NCBI GenBank assembly: GCA_028023455.1
Contig: JAQFVV010000506.1
Span: 387,859 to 451,858 of the forward strand
Direction of reading: 5' to 3'
Origin: Epiperipatus broadwayi
Taxonomy: Eukaryota; Onychophora; Udeonychophora; Euonychophora; Peripatidae
DNA length: 64,000 nt
In this document: piece after piece, positions 21,121 through 33,651 of the stretch
Layout of the letters: each line of letters opens with the position of its first letter
Position numbering within the stretch: position 1 is the first letter of the stretch
Notes under the pieces: generated by a model
Told to the model about the DNA's origin: nothing
What the model saw: only the letters and a program-made list of their open reading frames with translations
The model's database searches: none
Position numbers and translations under genes: made by a program

Positions 21121-22546
21121 TTATTCTTAGGTTTCAAACCCCTTTACTTTAGTTATAGTTAATGTGCATTTGAAGTAAAATGCAAAATTTTAATTTAATT
21201 TTATAGTGTAATTAAAATATTTAACCTATGTTGTTTGTCATAGATTTATTAAGTTAATTGATAACTGAGTGTTATAAAACAAAAGGTTGAATATAAAATA
21301 AATTTTGTAGCTGATTACTAGATATATAAGGTTATATTTCTTCAGTTCTATAGGTTTATCAGAAGTGGCTGATAACTAAAAAACCATTTCCTTTACGGTA
21401 AGATATATGGATTTATTTTAGTTTATTATTTAATGTTAAAAATATAAGGTGTTTCACAAATCTATCAGGATGTTCTGATAGATGAAATGTGTTAGATTTA
21501 AAATTTAAGAGATCATATTGTGTTATTTATTTTTATGTAAACTTTAACCAGTGATGCTAAATACATCCAAAATTTGTACTTATACCAATGAGAAAGAGAT
21601 AAAATGTTTGCTTAACTATTTTTCTTATTTTGTTAATAAATATTTTATTATTCAAAATTGCATTTAGAATTCTTCTTTAACATTCATTCATGTTTCATAT
21701 TTCCACACATGTGCACACATTTATTTTATTTAATGTGACATAATTGTATTTTCATTTAATTATGATAAACCTCCAGATATGATGATATTGATTTCCTTGA
21801 TCCAAACACTGTATGAGATGCCAATTATTTACTAATTTTATAAAAGGGTTTTATCATTTAGTGATTGTTTAGATGATGAATTAAAATCAAAATGTGCCCG
21901 ATTTCTTTCATTATCTAACTGCCTTTATTTAGTTAGGGTATTGCTTAGTTAATATTATTATTTTCATAGTATTAAATAATAGTTATTGAGAGAAAGAGAT
22001 TTTAGATTAAGCCATGCCATAAGTTAATTCCCTGAGATCTTCAATTTTTTAATTCAGATTAAATATTAAATTCAGTTAATTAGATTAGATTAGTGTGTAA
22101 TTAAAAATTTAGTAATGATGGGTTTAGTTTAAGTTCAGATCCAATTGGTTATACATTATAGTTTTTAAAATATTATATTTTAGTTATTAGTTTAATTTTC
22201 TAATATGGTAGAGTTGTTTAATGCATGTGGATGATGGGAGGAGGTGGAGTATAGATTATAATTAGTTAATTTTAGATGGTAGAATTTTACCAATATAAAA
22301 CTTATTTATTTTAGAATTTAATAGATGTTTTATTCCTATTAATTATAATATTTTCTCCCACATCTAATGTACATTGTACACCTCATACATCTCTATATCT
22401 CTCAACTGAGCTAGTTTAAGATGAAACTTTAATTAAGAGCCTCATAAATAAATTTAGGATAAAGTTAGTTTGATAGTTTATTCTATGATCCATAGAATTG
22501 GCACCCCCGGGTATTGGTTAGTGATGGTGATTGGTGGTGAGAGGTT

Positions 22547-22550
<4 letters not shown>
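21121..22550. other. AT-rich DNA, nothing recognised
   Basis: No gene or repeat family recognised. Confidence 0.6.

Positions 22551-22597
<47 letters not shown>
22551..22597. repeat. (TA)n at the left edge of an HHR monomer
   Basis: About 23 TA repeats. Confidence 0.95.
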
Positions 22598-22599
<2 letters not shown>

Positions 22600-22901
22600 A
22601 GTATCTGAATTTAGTTTAGGACCATATAGATATTTTCATTGGAGAGCTGAACTTTGAGGACATTAGATGTCTGAAAGTTTCAGATCGTCTTCTTAATGGT
22701 TAAGTATTAGATAAATGATTGATTAAAGTTGGTATTTTTGAATCTGATGCCCTAGCTCCTCACTGAAGAGAGTCATAGCTAGAAACCAATCTGGGGATGG
22801 GGACAATCATAGATAAAGATTTGAATACTTTCTCTTATAGCATTTATCATAAATAAAAATAATAATAAAATAAGCTTGTTTAGAAATATTTGCTCTGTAT
22901 T
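22598..22901 (+). mobile_element. Single hammerhead-ribozyme repeat unit between (TA)n tracts
   Basis: A unit of about 300 bp lies exactly between two (TA)n tracts. It has the family order: a GACCATATAGATAT block (compare GACCCATATAGATAT in array B), GCTGAACTTTGAGG (a decayed CTGAACTGAG block), then the ribozyme at 22,757. The monomer has no open frame. Its position inside TA repeats, like arrays A and B, suggests insertion into (TA)n or generation of TA repeats at insertion. Confidence 0.65.
22757..22797 (+). ncRNA. Hammerhead ribozyme, dispersed copy
   Basis: Stem I TCCTCA/TGGGGA pairs over six positions counting one G-T. The box CTGAAGA fits CTGANGA. Stem II is weak (AGT/GCT). GAAA is present. 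Stem III CCAA is poor. Cleavage would follow AATC. The core is intact but two helices are eroded. Confidence 0.7.
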
Positions 22902-22917
22902 ATATATATATATATAT
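22902..22917. repeat. (TA)n at the right edge of an HHR monomer
   Basis: About eight TA repeats. Confidence 0.9.
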
Positions 22918-23159
22918 TTAAATGGATGTGCTTATGTTGAATTAGTAACTCTTCTATCTTAATCTTTAATTTATTTTATAAATGTATGGTTGATAAATTC
23001 TAAATCAAATTCAGCTTTTATAAGTTTCACCAAGTTTTAATTTAAATGCAGATTTATATTATATATGGACACATTGATAAAGATCGGCACATACAATTAA
23101 TTTTAGTCAATTTTATTTTAGTTTTAAAGAGATAAAGATACTTGTTCTCTCTTTTTTTT

Positions 23160-23246
23160 TAAGTGTCATAGCATCAGCCGGGACGCGAACCCGCAACCCG
23201 GGCAACTGCAACGCAGTCGCACTGACCTCTCGACCACCAATGCAAA
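23160..23246 (-). mobile_element. tRNA-derived SINE head, minus strand, family S1 copy 1
   Basis: Read on the minus strand this begins GCATTGGTGGTCGAGAGGTC, contains the B box-like GCGGGTTCGCGTCCCGG, and ends with TGATGC, which can pair with the first bases as an acceptor stem using two G-T pairs. It is strikingly GC-rich for the window. The anticodon arm cannot be folded with a normal 7-nt loop, and no CCA or intact tRNA is present, so I call it a SINE head, not a tRNA gene. The same sequence occurs at 40,950-41,040. Confidence 0.7.
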
Positions 23247-25480
23247 GACAAACTTGTTCTCTTTTTAACTAAAGATATTTCAAATAATTCTGTTTTAGAA
23301 TTTACATTAAAGTAATGCTTACTAAATAATAATCTTAGACAAATAAATTTATAAAAAAGTATTCATATGTTGTTTTAAATTAGAGCATGCCTTTGGTATG
23401 TTGTTATAATCAGTTATTTTGTATTTTTTTATTAATGAAAATTATTGGAAAATATTTTTTTTAAAAAAAATTAAGCCTTGTTCTTGGTTTTGAAAATGTT
23501 GGATTTCAATTAATTATATTTTAAGTGTCAACTATAAACAAGTAGATTTATTTGATTAAAAAATTGGTAAATGAATGAGCTTAGTAATTAAGAAAAGTGA
23601 ATGATATAAAAAGACCAGCTCATAATTAGTTTGGTAATTCTGCTTCTATTTATCATTAATCATGCTTCTTGTGATTGTTGCTTTTTGCTTGTTTAACATA
23701 ATATTTACAGAACTTTTACAATTATCTAAAAGAATGAATCTGACTTTTAACTACAGCCCAAACTTTCTTTCATCAGTATGTAACTCATAGCCATTGAATG
23801 TACAACTTTGTTTGCTAAGTTTGAGCCAAAAACATGTAAACTATTGTCTTCACATATGCAGTTCAACAGATGTGTTTCTCAGCATTAAAAATTTTCATGA
23901 CAATATCTACAAGATTGCAAAATCAGTAACTGGAGATGAACTATTATGGAATTCCATTTGCACACTTCAGTATATAGAGAATTTAACTTTTTTAGAAATA
24001 ATATCTTCCTCACTGTCTTTTCCTTGGAATTAAGATAACCTTTTATTTATGAACTATTTTATAAAATATTTATTTATGTTACTAACAAACCAATGATAGT
24101 TATAATTTTAATTATGTAATTTCATGTATTTGTACATGTATCTGAAATATAAAACTATTTTTAATGTTTTTTATATTATAACACCATATCTAATTTAGTA
24201 TATCTGATATAACATGGTAGCTTTAGTCTAGATAGAAGAGTTTCTTTTTTAACATTTAATTTTTTCCTCTTGTAAAGAGTTTTAATTTAAAAAAAAAAAG
24301 AAAAAAAATCTGTCCATGATTGTTATTAATTACAATGTAGTTTTAGATCAATGCTGTTTTTAAAGAAAAGGTTTAAACAAAAAGAAAAAAAATTAAAAAT
24401 AGATAGATCACTTTTTTATAGTTCACATTTAATAATTAATTTAGTGTGTCTCAAGATATTCAAAAATCATTAATATATATGTATGTTTAATATGATGTGC
24501 AAGTACTATAAATAATTTGATAACTGATTAAATTTGTTAGTAGTTTTGACTGTTTACTCTGTATGAATCACAACACATCTGAAATCATAATAATTGGTAT
24601 ATTTATGCATGTGAATTGTCTATAGCAATCCTGGGTTTTTATCTACCATCCATGAATTTATTATATGTTTTCATGCCTTCCCATAATATATTGGGTTCTC
24701 ATTTGAGGACTTGTGAATGATTGTGTTTTGCTTGAGGTAGAGACATTTTTATCCATTAATTATATATTTTTTGCTTTATAATATATGTTATTCAGAGGCC
24801 TATTTATTGTTCTATTTTTAGTGGTATGGAGTCACACACATAGTGTATAAAGGCTTAATTTTGTTAATGGCCTGTGTGTGTTAATATGAATAGTGGATTA
24901 AGGATTGCTTTATTATTGATTGTTGTTTAATGCAAGATTAAAATATATGTGCACATATTTTGATAAACTGTAGAGTAATTATCAAACTTTAGAGATGATC
25001 CCATATTATAATTAAATTTTGTGAAGTGTAATATTTGAAGCTATCACCTATCAAATGCACTATATGCTCACTTTATAAAAGTGAATGACCATTCAAATGC
25101 ATTGGTAGGTAAACTTTGTTATATTTATACTCTGTTATATTTGAAATTAATCATATTTGAACTTAGTCATATTTAAACTCTGCCATATTTGAATTCATAT
25201 TGGCATTATGTTTTATCTGAATTCTTATACTGAACTGCATTATATTGTAAACAAACAAGGTTGTGCTGATTGTTAGATTTGTCTCAACATTTGTGTACTG
25301 TTGTCTGCTCTGCTGATTGATATTTGTCATGAATCTCTGCTCTCTATGCACCAGAAGCAATTTTAGATGTCTGAGTGATGGTACAGATGTGGTAGGAATT
25401 TATATTTGGTGTATTCTGAGTTGGGTGGTGATGAGAATGTAAATATCTGTCTGTGTGTGTATTCTTTCTGTAAATCGAAA
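23247..25480. other. AT-rich DNA with one weak candidate exon
   Basis: Apart from the candidate exon near 23.8-24.0 kb nothing is recognised. Confidence 0.5.
23857..24033 (+). other. Weak candidate terminal exon
   Basis: A CTTCACATATGCAG sequence could be a 3' splice acceptor at 23,863. The open frame continuing to the TAA at 24,031 reads SIKNFHDNIYKIAKSVTGDE, LLWNSICTLQYIENL and LSFPWN. Codon use is less A/T-biased than in chance frames nearby. The polypyrimidine tract is poor and no protein family is recognised. It may equally be a chance frame; the same frame can start from an ATG at 23,794. Confidence 0.2.
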
Positions 25481-25482
25481 AA

Positions 25483-26565
25483 GATAAAGGTAATGCCACT
25501 GTTGTTATGGATCGTGACATTTACCATAATAAAATTTTAGATTTGCTTGATGATAAAACTTATAGACCATCAAAAAGAGATCACACCATGTATTTGGAAA
25601 AACAACAAAGACCATTATTCATAAATTGCCTATTGAAACAGAGCAAAAAAAAACCCTAGTGAAAAATCATGTGTCTGTCCAAAATTTTATGGACTTTCAA
25701 AAATTCACAAACCAGATACCCCCTTTCATCCAATAATAAGCGCAATAGGATCTCCAACTCATATTTTAGCTAGATATTTATCAAATTTCATTAAACCTAC
25801 AATCCCATCTATTAAATCATATATTAAAAACTCGTTTCATATTATTTCTGTTTTAAAAAATTTTAAAATTAAGGCTAATGACATTCTGGTCATTTTGATG
25901 TCTTTGTTTACAAACATCCCAATTGATGAAGCTTTAAATGTAATTTCAGAACATTGCATTTTACCAAACCATATTATTGCTTTGATTAAACATTGTCTCT
26001 TGAACACATATTTTGTATATAATGGACAGCATTATAGACAAGTTTTTGGTACTCCTATGGGCTCACCTATCTCAGGAATAATAGATGAGTTATTCATGGA
26101 AAATATAAAAACTTCTGCTTTAAAATCAACATCTTTAAAACCTTTCATTTGGCTCAAATACATAGTATGACACTTTTGTCATATGGAAAAAATAAATTAG
26201 ATGATTTTTTCTTACATTTAAATAATATGCATCCTCATATTAAATTTACAATGGAAACAGTGTCTGATGGAAAACTTCTTTTTCTTGGTATTCTAGTCAC
26301 CAGAACACCAAATAGTTTATCTTTTTTAATTTACAGAAAGAATACACACAAGGACAGATATTTATATTTCCATTCTCATAATCACCCAACTCATATAGTT
26401 TCTGTAGCCAAAACTCTTTTAAGTAGAGCAATTACTCTTTCAGATAAGTCACATCTAAAAGAAGAAATAAATCATATTAATAATGTTTTATTAGCAAATA
26501 GTTATAATTACAAACTTATTAAAAAAGCCTTATTTCAAGCCCAAAATGGCCAAAATAGGAAATAA
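25483..26565 (+). pseudogene. PLE 1 reverse transcriptase, frameshifted
   Basis: Recognisable segments in order: DKGNATVVMDRD, HKLPIETEQKKTLVKNHVSV, KIHKPDTPFHPIISAIGS, PTHILARYLSNFIKP, MSLFTNIPIDEALNVI, TYFVYNGQHYRQVFGTPMGS with PIS (motif B), KLDDFFLHLNNMHPHIKF, GKLLFLGILVTRTPNS, and SHLKEEINHINNVLLANSY. Motif A is damaged: the frame reads ILMSLFT, while the Phe-Asp-Val codons survive out of frame at 25,894-25,902, so two indels bracket the catalytic Asp. Motif C is broken by one extra base at about 26,166, shifting the second catalytic Asp pair out of frame and giving TGA at 26,168. Another A-run frameshift follows near 26,190. Confidence 0.9.
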
Positions 26566-26569
26566 AAAG

Positions 26570-27020
26570 ACAATAAATCAGCTATTAAGATTTGTGTTCT
26601 ATATGTAAAAGGAATTACAGACAGTATTGGATATATATTAAAATGCTATAATATAAATACTGTGTTTTCTACTCATCAAAAGGTCAGCAATATAATAACC
26701 AACCCTAAGGATTCAATCCCTCTTGAATCTTACAGTGTTTATCAAATCTCATGTGAAAATTGTAAAGCTTCTTAATCATCGTATCAGTGTTAGGAGAGAT
26801 GAGTATGCTAATGCAGTTAAACAACACTCATCATCATCAGCACTTTGACTCCATACTATAGCTTCAGGTCAAAATTAATTTTTCTAGTATCAGAATCATA
26901 TCCAGATGCGATAATCTATACCAGTGCAAAATTAGAGAAGTCATTGAGATACTTGAAAGGCCAGATTGTATTAATAAGCAAGATGATACATGCAAACTTC
27001 TTCCTATTTGGAAAGATTTT
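26570..27020 (+). pseudogene. PLE 1 linker and GIY-YIG endonuclease remnant
   Basis: The linker reads ICVLYVKGITDSIGYILK and then VFSTHQKVSNIITNPKDS. VYQISCENCKAS marks the start of the nuclease, with a Cys-x-x-Cys pair. The YIG motif expected immediately after is missing: the sequence runs from AAAGCTTCT into a TAA and then encodes NHRISVRRDEYANAVKQHSS. Downstream the frame shifts to KINFSSIRIISRCDNLYQCK and IREVIEILERPDCINK, ending LLPIWKDF. This matches the C-terminal half of PLE nucleases (Glu in REVIEI, Asn in INK). The nuclease would have nicked the target for priming; loss of YIG means this copy cannot. Confidence 0.85.
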
Positions 27021-27310
27021 TTTTAAAAATATTCTTAACTTAGCATTTTTGCTATTGGTGGAACTTTAATGTTTTTTTTTTTCAAATCAGTGATTGTAGC
27101 GCCTCTACAACGGTCTTTCTACCTTTTATCACCCAGTGGATGACTTGTGTGATCAAGTCAAAATGTCAGTATATCAATTTTTAAAATATTTTAACATGGA
27201 TGAACCCGCAAAATATGTCTTATATATATATAAAGTTACAAATAAGATTATAAAAAAGCAGCATGCAATAGATACTAAAATATTTATATTTTATGAAAAT
27301 CATAAAATTC

Positions 27311-30300
27311 ACCATTACTTTTTATTTATTGATCTTTTATTTTTTATTTTTTTTCTACAATTAGAATTGTTACATTTAGTTTTGTAATTGTAATCATGGT
27401 GAGAAAACACACAACATTTCTTACATAACCTATTTCTAAATAAAATTAACTATTGGCAAATGTATGAAATAGAAAATAGTAATATTATATCAAATAGTAA
27501 CTATTATTTTCGTTATATAATAACAAATATAAAAATTTCAAATAACGGTACCTAGAACCCAAATATATTGAAATCTTAAAATAAATGTCAGAATTTTTCC
27601 TATTTCTTTTCTCTCCTATAAGTAATTAACACCTTACAAATATAAATTCATTATACGCCATCTGTCTTAAAAATAAAGAAATTGTGGAATACTTCTGGGT
27701 TGTTCTTTCCTTCTTTCTTGCCACACTCTTATCACTAAAATTACTAGTTCAAATTCATAAATAATTAAGAATCTCATTTATAACATGCACAAAAATATTT
27801 TCTTCAATATAAGAATCACCACCTTCATTCTTTTCACACCTTGGTTCAAAAGATGTTACTTAAGCTTTAACCCCACATCTCACAATATTAAAACACTCTT
27901 TATATATATATATATATATATATATGATAATGCTAAAAAAATCAGACTCATGCTGGATTATGATCTCATTCACAATAATACACTTATTTAACTATTGTTT
28001 ATATTATAAATTATTGTTCAAATATGGCCTATATTTGGTATATAATACCATCTATTTTGCTACTTCTCTATTCTAAGTTGTTTTTCTATTTTCAACAAGG
28101 TATATAAACAAGCTTTAATATCAATATCATTTTAATGTAAATAGTAAACAAAATAAAGTTAATTTAAAACTACTTTGATTGTGTTATTAAGAGGGCATTT
28201 AAAAAAAAATATTAAATTAATAAAGCATAAAAAGCTAATTTAAAATTCATAATATTAAATTGATAATTAAACTAATTTCCAAATTATCAAAACTTTCAAG
28301 CTATTTTTAACTGTTATTTTTTTTCTCAAATACGATTCCTACTTTTATTTTTAAAAAACATATCATTTTTTTTTAATTTTTATTAATGCATTAACACTTC
28401 ACAATGTCAGCTTATACTTAATATCTTTATGCAATTTTCAGTAATAAGCATTAGCCTATTAAGTGCCTATCAGTTCATAGCATTTTAAGTATTTCTGATT
28501 TAAACCATATAATGTTATTAAAATAGTATAATAATTCCATCAAAGAAATATGTAAAACTAAATAAATTTATAACAATGTTTTTACATTTTGAATGAATAC
28601 TAATATTTAATATTTAATGGCTATATTTAATTATTTTTAATATTATCTCCACATTGCTATAATTATCAATAATTTATTTAAATACTACATATAATACTTT
28701 TAATATTTGTTAATTTTATTCTAACTATTATGCTAACTAGATTTTTTTTATTTATTTAATGCTTGTGAGAAAGTTGTAAATAGTACTGGAACAAAATTGT
28801 TTATTGAAAAGTGTATGCTATATGTTATATGAATCTTAGAATAATTAATTATGACATTATTTAAAACTAATTTATTTCTAAAAAATTATGTTTTTATTTT
28901 ATATTTCCAAAATTATAAATAATTTTCTTTCCATCTAACTTAGTAGTTACATATCATTTTCAATATGTATTAATAGAAAATTTGAGTATTTTTTGCATGA
29001 CGTTCAAAAATATTTTAAATTAAATTTACTAACAATAGTACTGTTTTACTCATTGACTAAATTTGTTAGTAGTTGCAATTAACAATTGTTTCTAAGATTA
29101 TAAAGATATTTACAAAAGTCTTAATGTTCATAATTACATACAATTGAATAGTAGTGAGCAAAGTGTATTTTTTTATTAATTATTAAATATGATACATTTA
29201 TGCCTGAACATTTTGCTAAAAAAAAAAAAAAAAAACATTTTGCTACAAAAATGTTATTTTAAATAACAAATTAGAAATAATAAAACTAGGTGAACAAGAT
29301 ATATCTACAATTAATGCAGGCTCTAAGTTATCAAACAGGAAGAGCAAGAACAACAAAAAGAAGATTCTAAAAAAAATTAAGAGTTACTCTTGTGGACATA
29401 AAGCAACTGGAAAACTTGGTAGATTAAATGTATTAATGGAAAAAATGTTATTGGTATTAAAAGAATATTAAATCAACTATAATGTCAAGATATAATACAG
29501 AATAAAACATTTTTTGTTTGTTAACCTCCATGACAAAAATTTCAAAGCTAATTTTGGCTCTTTTTAAAAATTTTAGAATTAAGTAGTCTTCCCAACACTA
29601 TAATACTGCAAGTTACGAAAGTTTTTTTAACTGTATTTTTTAAAAAGAAAAACATAAATTAAGAAAATTTAATCAAATAAAAAAATTATTGAATAGTTTG
29701 AATAAGATTCCATATAAGATTTGAGCACAAGAGCTAAAACAATGATTATATTAAAAAATATACTTACTACATGATATTTTTTTAAAATTACAAAACTATG
29801 AGTATATTTATCAATATGTATTTTATATAAACTTAATTTTCTATTTAAATAATATTCTGAAAATTCTCTGGAAAAGGCATGTTAAAATGTAAATATTTTA
29901 AAACAAAACATTTATTTAACAATAGATAAACACTTTTTATGAGAATATACAAAGAAAGTATTGTAAAAATCAAAATTTTATTACCATACAACATTGACAA
30001 AAATTTCCTAGAATGTTCATTTAGTAAGATACTAGTTACTATCTATGCATATAATGTTTAATATATATCTATCAAACTTTTTGCTATAATTTAATTTACA
30101 ACTGCCAAATTTCTACTTAAGGATTAGACAATTTTATTTAATTGCAATTATTACTAATCATGTATTAGACTAGAAATTATTATAGCAATTTTAGATGAAA
30201 TATAAAATGGCTGAACTTAAATATTTTTATTCCATAATGCAAATTTATGTAATGTAAGACATATAACAAAGTAAATATTAAAATATGCAAGGAGAAAGTT

Positions 30301-30690
30301 GTCCATATCAATTGCTTAGACAAAATTAATTAACCAACATTATTGGAAAATATTCTAGAACATCAGTTTTTAATCTATTTCATAAACAATAATATTGGGT
30401 AAAATTTATTATGTTCACACAAGTTATGTGTTAAATGTAAGTTATCTTTGCCTAAAATTATTAATATTTTTAGGAATAAAACACAACCATCACAAACTTT
30501 CAGGGAAAAACTAAATATTAAATTGTTTAAATTATATCATGCTGAACTTGTATTGCTATATATTGTAAGTAAACATGAGCTAGATTGTTACAATTTATGC
30601 ATAATAAGACAAAAATGAGGAGAAAAAAAACAATATATTTTTGTGACATATAAAATATGTGGCCATTTTTGTAAACCAAATCAGAATGAT
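27311..30690. other. AT-rich DNA, nothing recognised
   Basis: Contains a (TA)n tract at 27,901-27,925 and an A-rich run at about 29,219. No gene recognised. Confidence 0.6.
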
Positions 30691-32170
30691 GTTCTTTAAA
30701 ATCTGAAGCATGAAAATTTTATAATCAAAAAAAGAAAGTCCAGAGATGATATTCAAAGAAATGAGAAATAGCAATAAGAGAAGTATTCAAAGATCTCAGA
30801 AATACTCAAGAAAAGAAAGATGATCAGACAACCACTCTGGAGATGGTATGCCAATAATTACTAGAAATGGAGGATAAAATGGACAGTAAATTGAAAGAAA
30901 TGAAAACATTATTATGCAAATTAAAAATGATTTGGAAAAATTCCAATGAATGTAAAGCCTGAATGTGAAAATATATAAAGACATGGGAAGCACATATAGA
31001 CAACATTTTGAAGATGATCACACAAGTCAAAAATGATATAGAAAAACATATATATGCAAAACTAACAATAGCTCTAGAAACAATAGAAGATAAAATTGAG
31101 TTGTAAAAAAAGACATAGATTTTAATGAAGCAGGATTAAATAAACATGATGGTGAAATGGAAATAATAACTGCAAAGATTAGTCAGATACAGGTTAATAC
31201 CATGAAAAAATGAGGTGAAAAAGAGCAACAATTGAGGGTTAAAATAGTATAGGTACAAGGAGATTTATAGAAAGACTTAAGAAGGTATCAAATTAAAAAA
31301 TTCACCAATCATTGATAACAAGATAAAAATGGAGAAAGCAGAAAGCAACATAAATGCTTTGGAGACAATACAATCATCTTACAAAAGTTAAGTGAATGAA
31401 AATAATCAAGAGGTTGAACAGGACTATGATTGAATATACCATGTGGCATTGTCAGCAAAAAAGTATAAGAGGAAGGAACAATCCAATTTTGCACTCATGG
31501 TACAAGAAATGAATGTCAAGCAAACCAAATAGGAGCAAAATGTGTTCAAGTAAAAATATTCGTAGGAAAGATAAGAGAAATCCCATTATTGCATTTGAAA
31601 TAGTTAATAAAAACTTTCATTTTTAATTATTGAGGGAAGAGTAGCTAGAACTGACATGCAATAATCTTTATGGAGCAGCAAAAGATTGGTGCCACTTATT
31701 GAGAGGCTAAATATCAAACTTTTGGAGATTTCTACAAAGCAATTCTGAGCATCTTTTAGAGTAAAGAGTAACCAGGTAACATTATACATAAAGTATCTTG
31801 AGAAAAATATCCAATGTTTTCAGGAGAAACTCATATTCATTTTTTAAAACCAGGCTTCAAAATTGAGATCTTTTGCCTTTTCCATTATCATCAAATCAGA
31901 TCATCCAAATAATATACCATAATATACAACCATTATCCCAGGATATAATAATGGGAAACAATAATGGTATAATTGAAAATATGTCAGAACTTCTGATAAC
32001 CATAGACTTTGAAAATGTATTTAAAAAACCTTTAGAGAAAGTATGAAGAATCAACAAGCCAAACTGCAAACAGCTACTATGCAAGTTTCATACTAAAATG
32101 TCACAGATAACAGTGATAGATCACGCAGATCTCCAGATTATAGAAATAGAAGAAAAGCAATAACAAGTGG
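30690..32170 (+). pseudogene. Decayed Lys/Glu-rich and possible Gag-like sequence
   Basis: The plus strand is strongly purine-rich. Short frames read like a broken coiled coil, for example KNDIEKHIYAKLTIALETIE with DKIEL (about 31,030-31,100) and GEMEIITAKISQIQVNTMKK (about 31,153). Later segments read LYGAAKDWCHLLRG (about 31,657-31,698) and, in another frame, FGDFYKAILSIF (about 31,722-31,757), reminiscent of Gag capsid domains of LTR retroelements. Further on, SRRSPDYRNRRKAITSGRKE (about 32,120) is a basic tail. Every frame has stops. No protease, reverse transcriptase or LTR was found nearby. The Gag reading is tentative. Confidence 0.35.
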
Positions 32171-32213
32171 GAGAAAAGAACCAGGCAGAGAAATAAATCT
32201 TATCTACCAAGAG

Positions 32214-32216
<3 letters not shown>

Positions 32217-32298
<82 letters not shown>
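32217..32298. repeat. (TA)n microsatellite
   Basis: About 41 TA repeats, one of the two longest tracts in the window. Confidence 0.97.
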
Positions 32299-32300
<2 letters not shown>

Positions 32301-33637
32301 AAATTTTAGTTGCACAATCAGGTGAACATAAAATGATTATTAATTATTTAATAAGAATCAGAGAAAAACAAATTTATTACAGCATAGAATACTCACTCTT
32401 CAAGGAAAAATATGCAAACCAAGATGAAAAACAATGTTACTTAAATAAAATAAGATAAGAGAGAATGCATTTAAGCAGCAAATTGTTTATAATATTAACA
32501 AGTAGGTATATGTTATTATTTGTCTGAAAGTTTGTAATGATGATATTATCGGCGTAAACATATGTTGAACTATTTACATCATCTAATCTTAATTGTCAAA
32601 TATTTTTTTTAAAAATTCAAATTTTACTTATATTTTCCAAATACATACATACTAACAATTGAATGTATTTGAAATGTTGAATAAAGTTTGAATTTTTCTA
32701 ATAACATTTACCAGTTAATATTAGATTATGGAAATAGTCCAATATATAATTACAGTATTTCTTTGAAAATATGCCTAGAATTTTACATTTAATGAATAAA
32801 AAAAGTTATAAATTTCCTAAGGTAATTTTTTATATATATAATAAGATATTTAGGGAAAAGGGCATTTAGAAGGAAAAAAAACTATTAAGTTAATCTAATA
32901 ATTAGGAAAACAAGCAAACATTTATTTAAAATTCTTTTGTGTGTGTGTGGTTTTCTTTTAATTAATTTTATAATAATGCATAGTTAATGAATGTGAGAAA
33001 GAAAAAAAAAGAAAGAAATTACAAAGAATGTATTTGGCTAAAATTTAAAATGTCTGTTGGTATGCACTCGCCTATTGCAAAAACGAGAACGTTACTTATT
33101 AGAATTTTCTTTTAAAAAAACTTTCTTGAAAGTTCAAAGTCTGATGGCAGGATAGTCATTCCTAAAATTTCCTTTTTGTTAAGAAACTAACTTTATGCAA
33201 AACTCTTTTAAAATTCTTTTGTCTCACTACTTTGATCATTAAATGTCTAACTCAATGAAAACTCAATCCTACTGTGATTACATTAAATGTTAAAAAAAGT
33301 GATCCTACCGTCAAAATAATCTGTAAATCTTCAATTAGGGTTCTGAAAAAAAAGTTTTGTCTTATTTTATAAACCTCTTCTTAAGTGAAAACTGTAGCTG
33401 AATGCCAGGTCAGAATAAAAACCTTCATTAATGCATAAGACATTCGCAAAAAAAAAAAAAAAAGTATTTAGATTAAGATGAACTTTTAGTTTCATTACTA
33501 TTTTTTTTATATATATCTATACTCATGATATGTTTTTTTGTAATTTATATAATCTTTGAAGTAGTGATTTTTTTAAATATTTATAGGTAATTACAATGTG
33601 TTTAAAATAACATTTACATATTAGTCTTATATAATAA
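32299..33637. other. AT-rich DNA, nothing recognised
   Basis: No gene or repeat family recognised. Confidence 0.6.
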
Positions 33638-33651
33638 TATCTTTATATATG
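33638..33651. repeat. Target-site duplication, left copy (HHR retroposon)
   Basis: TATCTTTATATATG, repeated exactly at 34,057-34,070. Confidence 0.75.

Larger units (their letters stand above)
25483..27069 (+). mobile_element. Penelope-like element (PLE 1), 5'-truncated and decayed
   Basis: The two-domain layout, reverse transcriptase followed by a GIY-YIG endonuclease, is diagnostic of canonical Penelope-like elements. The first recognisable protein is DKGNATVVMDRD at 25,483, inside the N-terminal part, so the element is truncated. Sequence after the endonuclease (to about 27,310) is probably its 3' UTR; a GC-richer piece with TGTAGCGCCTCTACAAC at about 27,095 may belong to it. Several frameshifts and stops make it non-autonomous. 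PLEs are relevant because members of this class can carry hammerhead ribozymes in their terminal repeats and are candidate helpers for the ribozyme satellites. Confidence 0.9.

Noticed and set aside
23160-23246. Functional tRNA gene
   Set aside because: The anticodon arm cannot form a normal 7-nt loop, and a diverged copy at 40.95 kb shows it is a repeat head.
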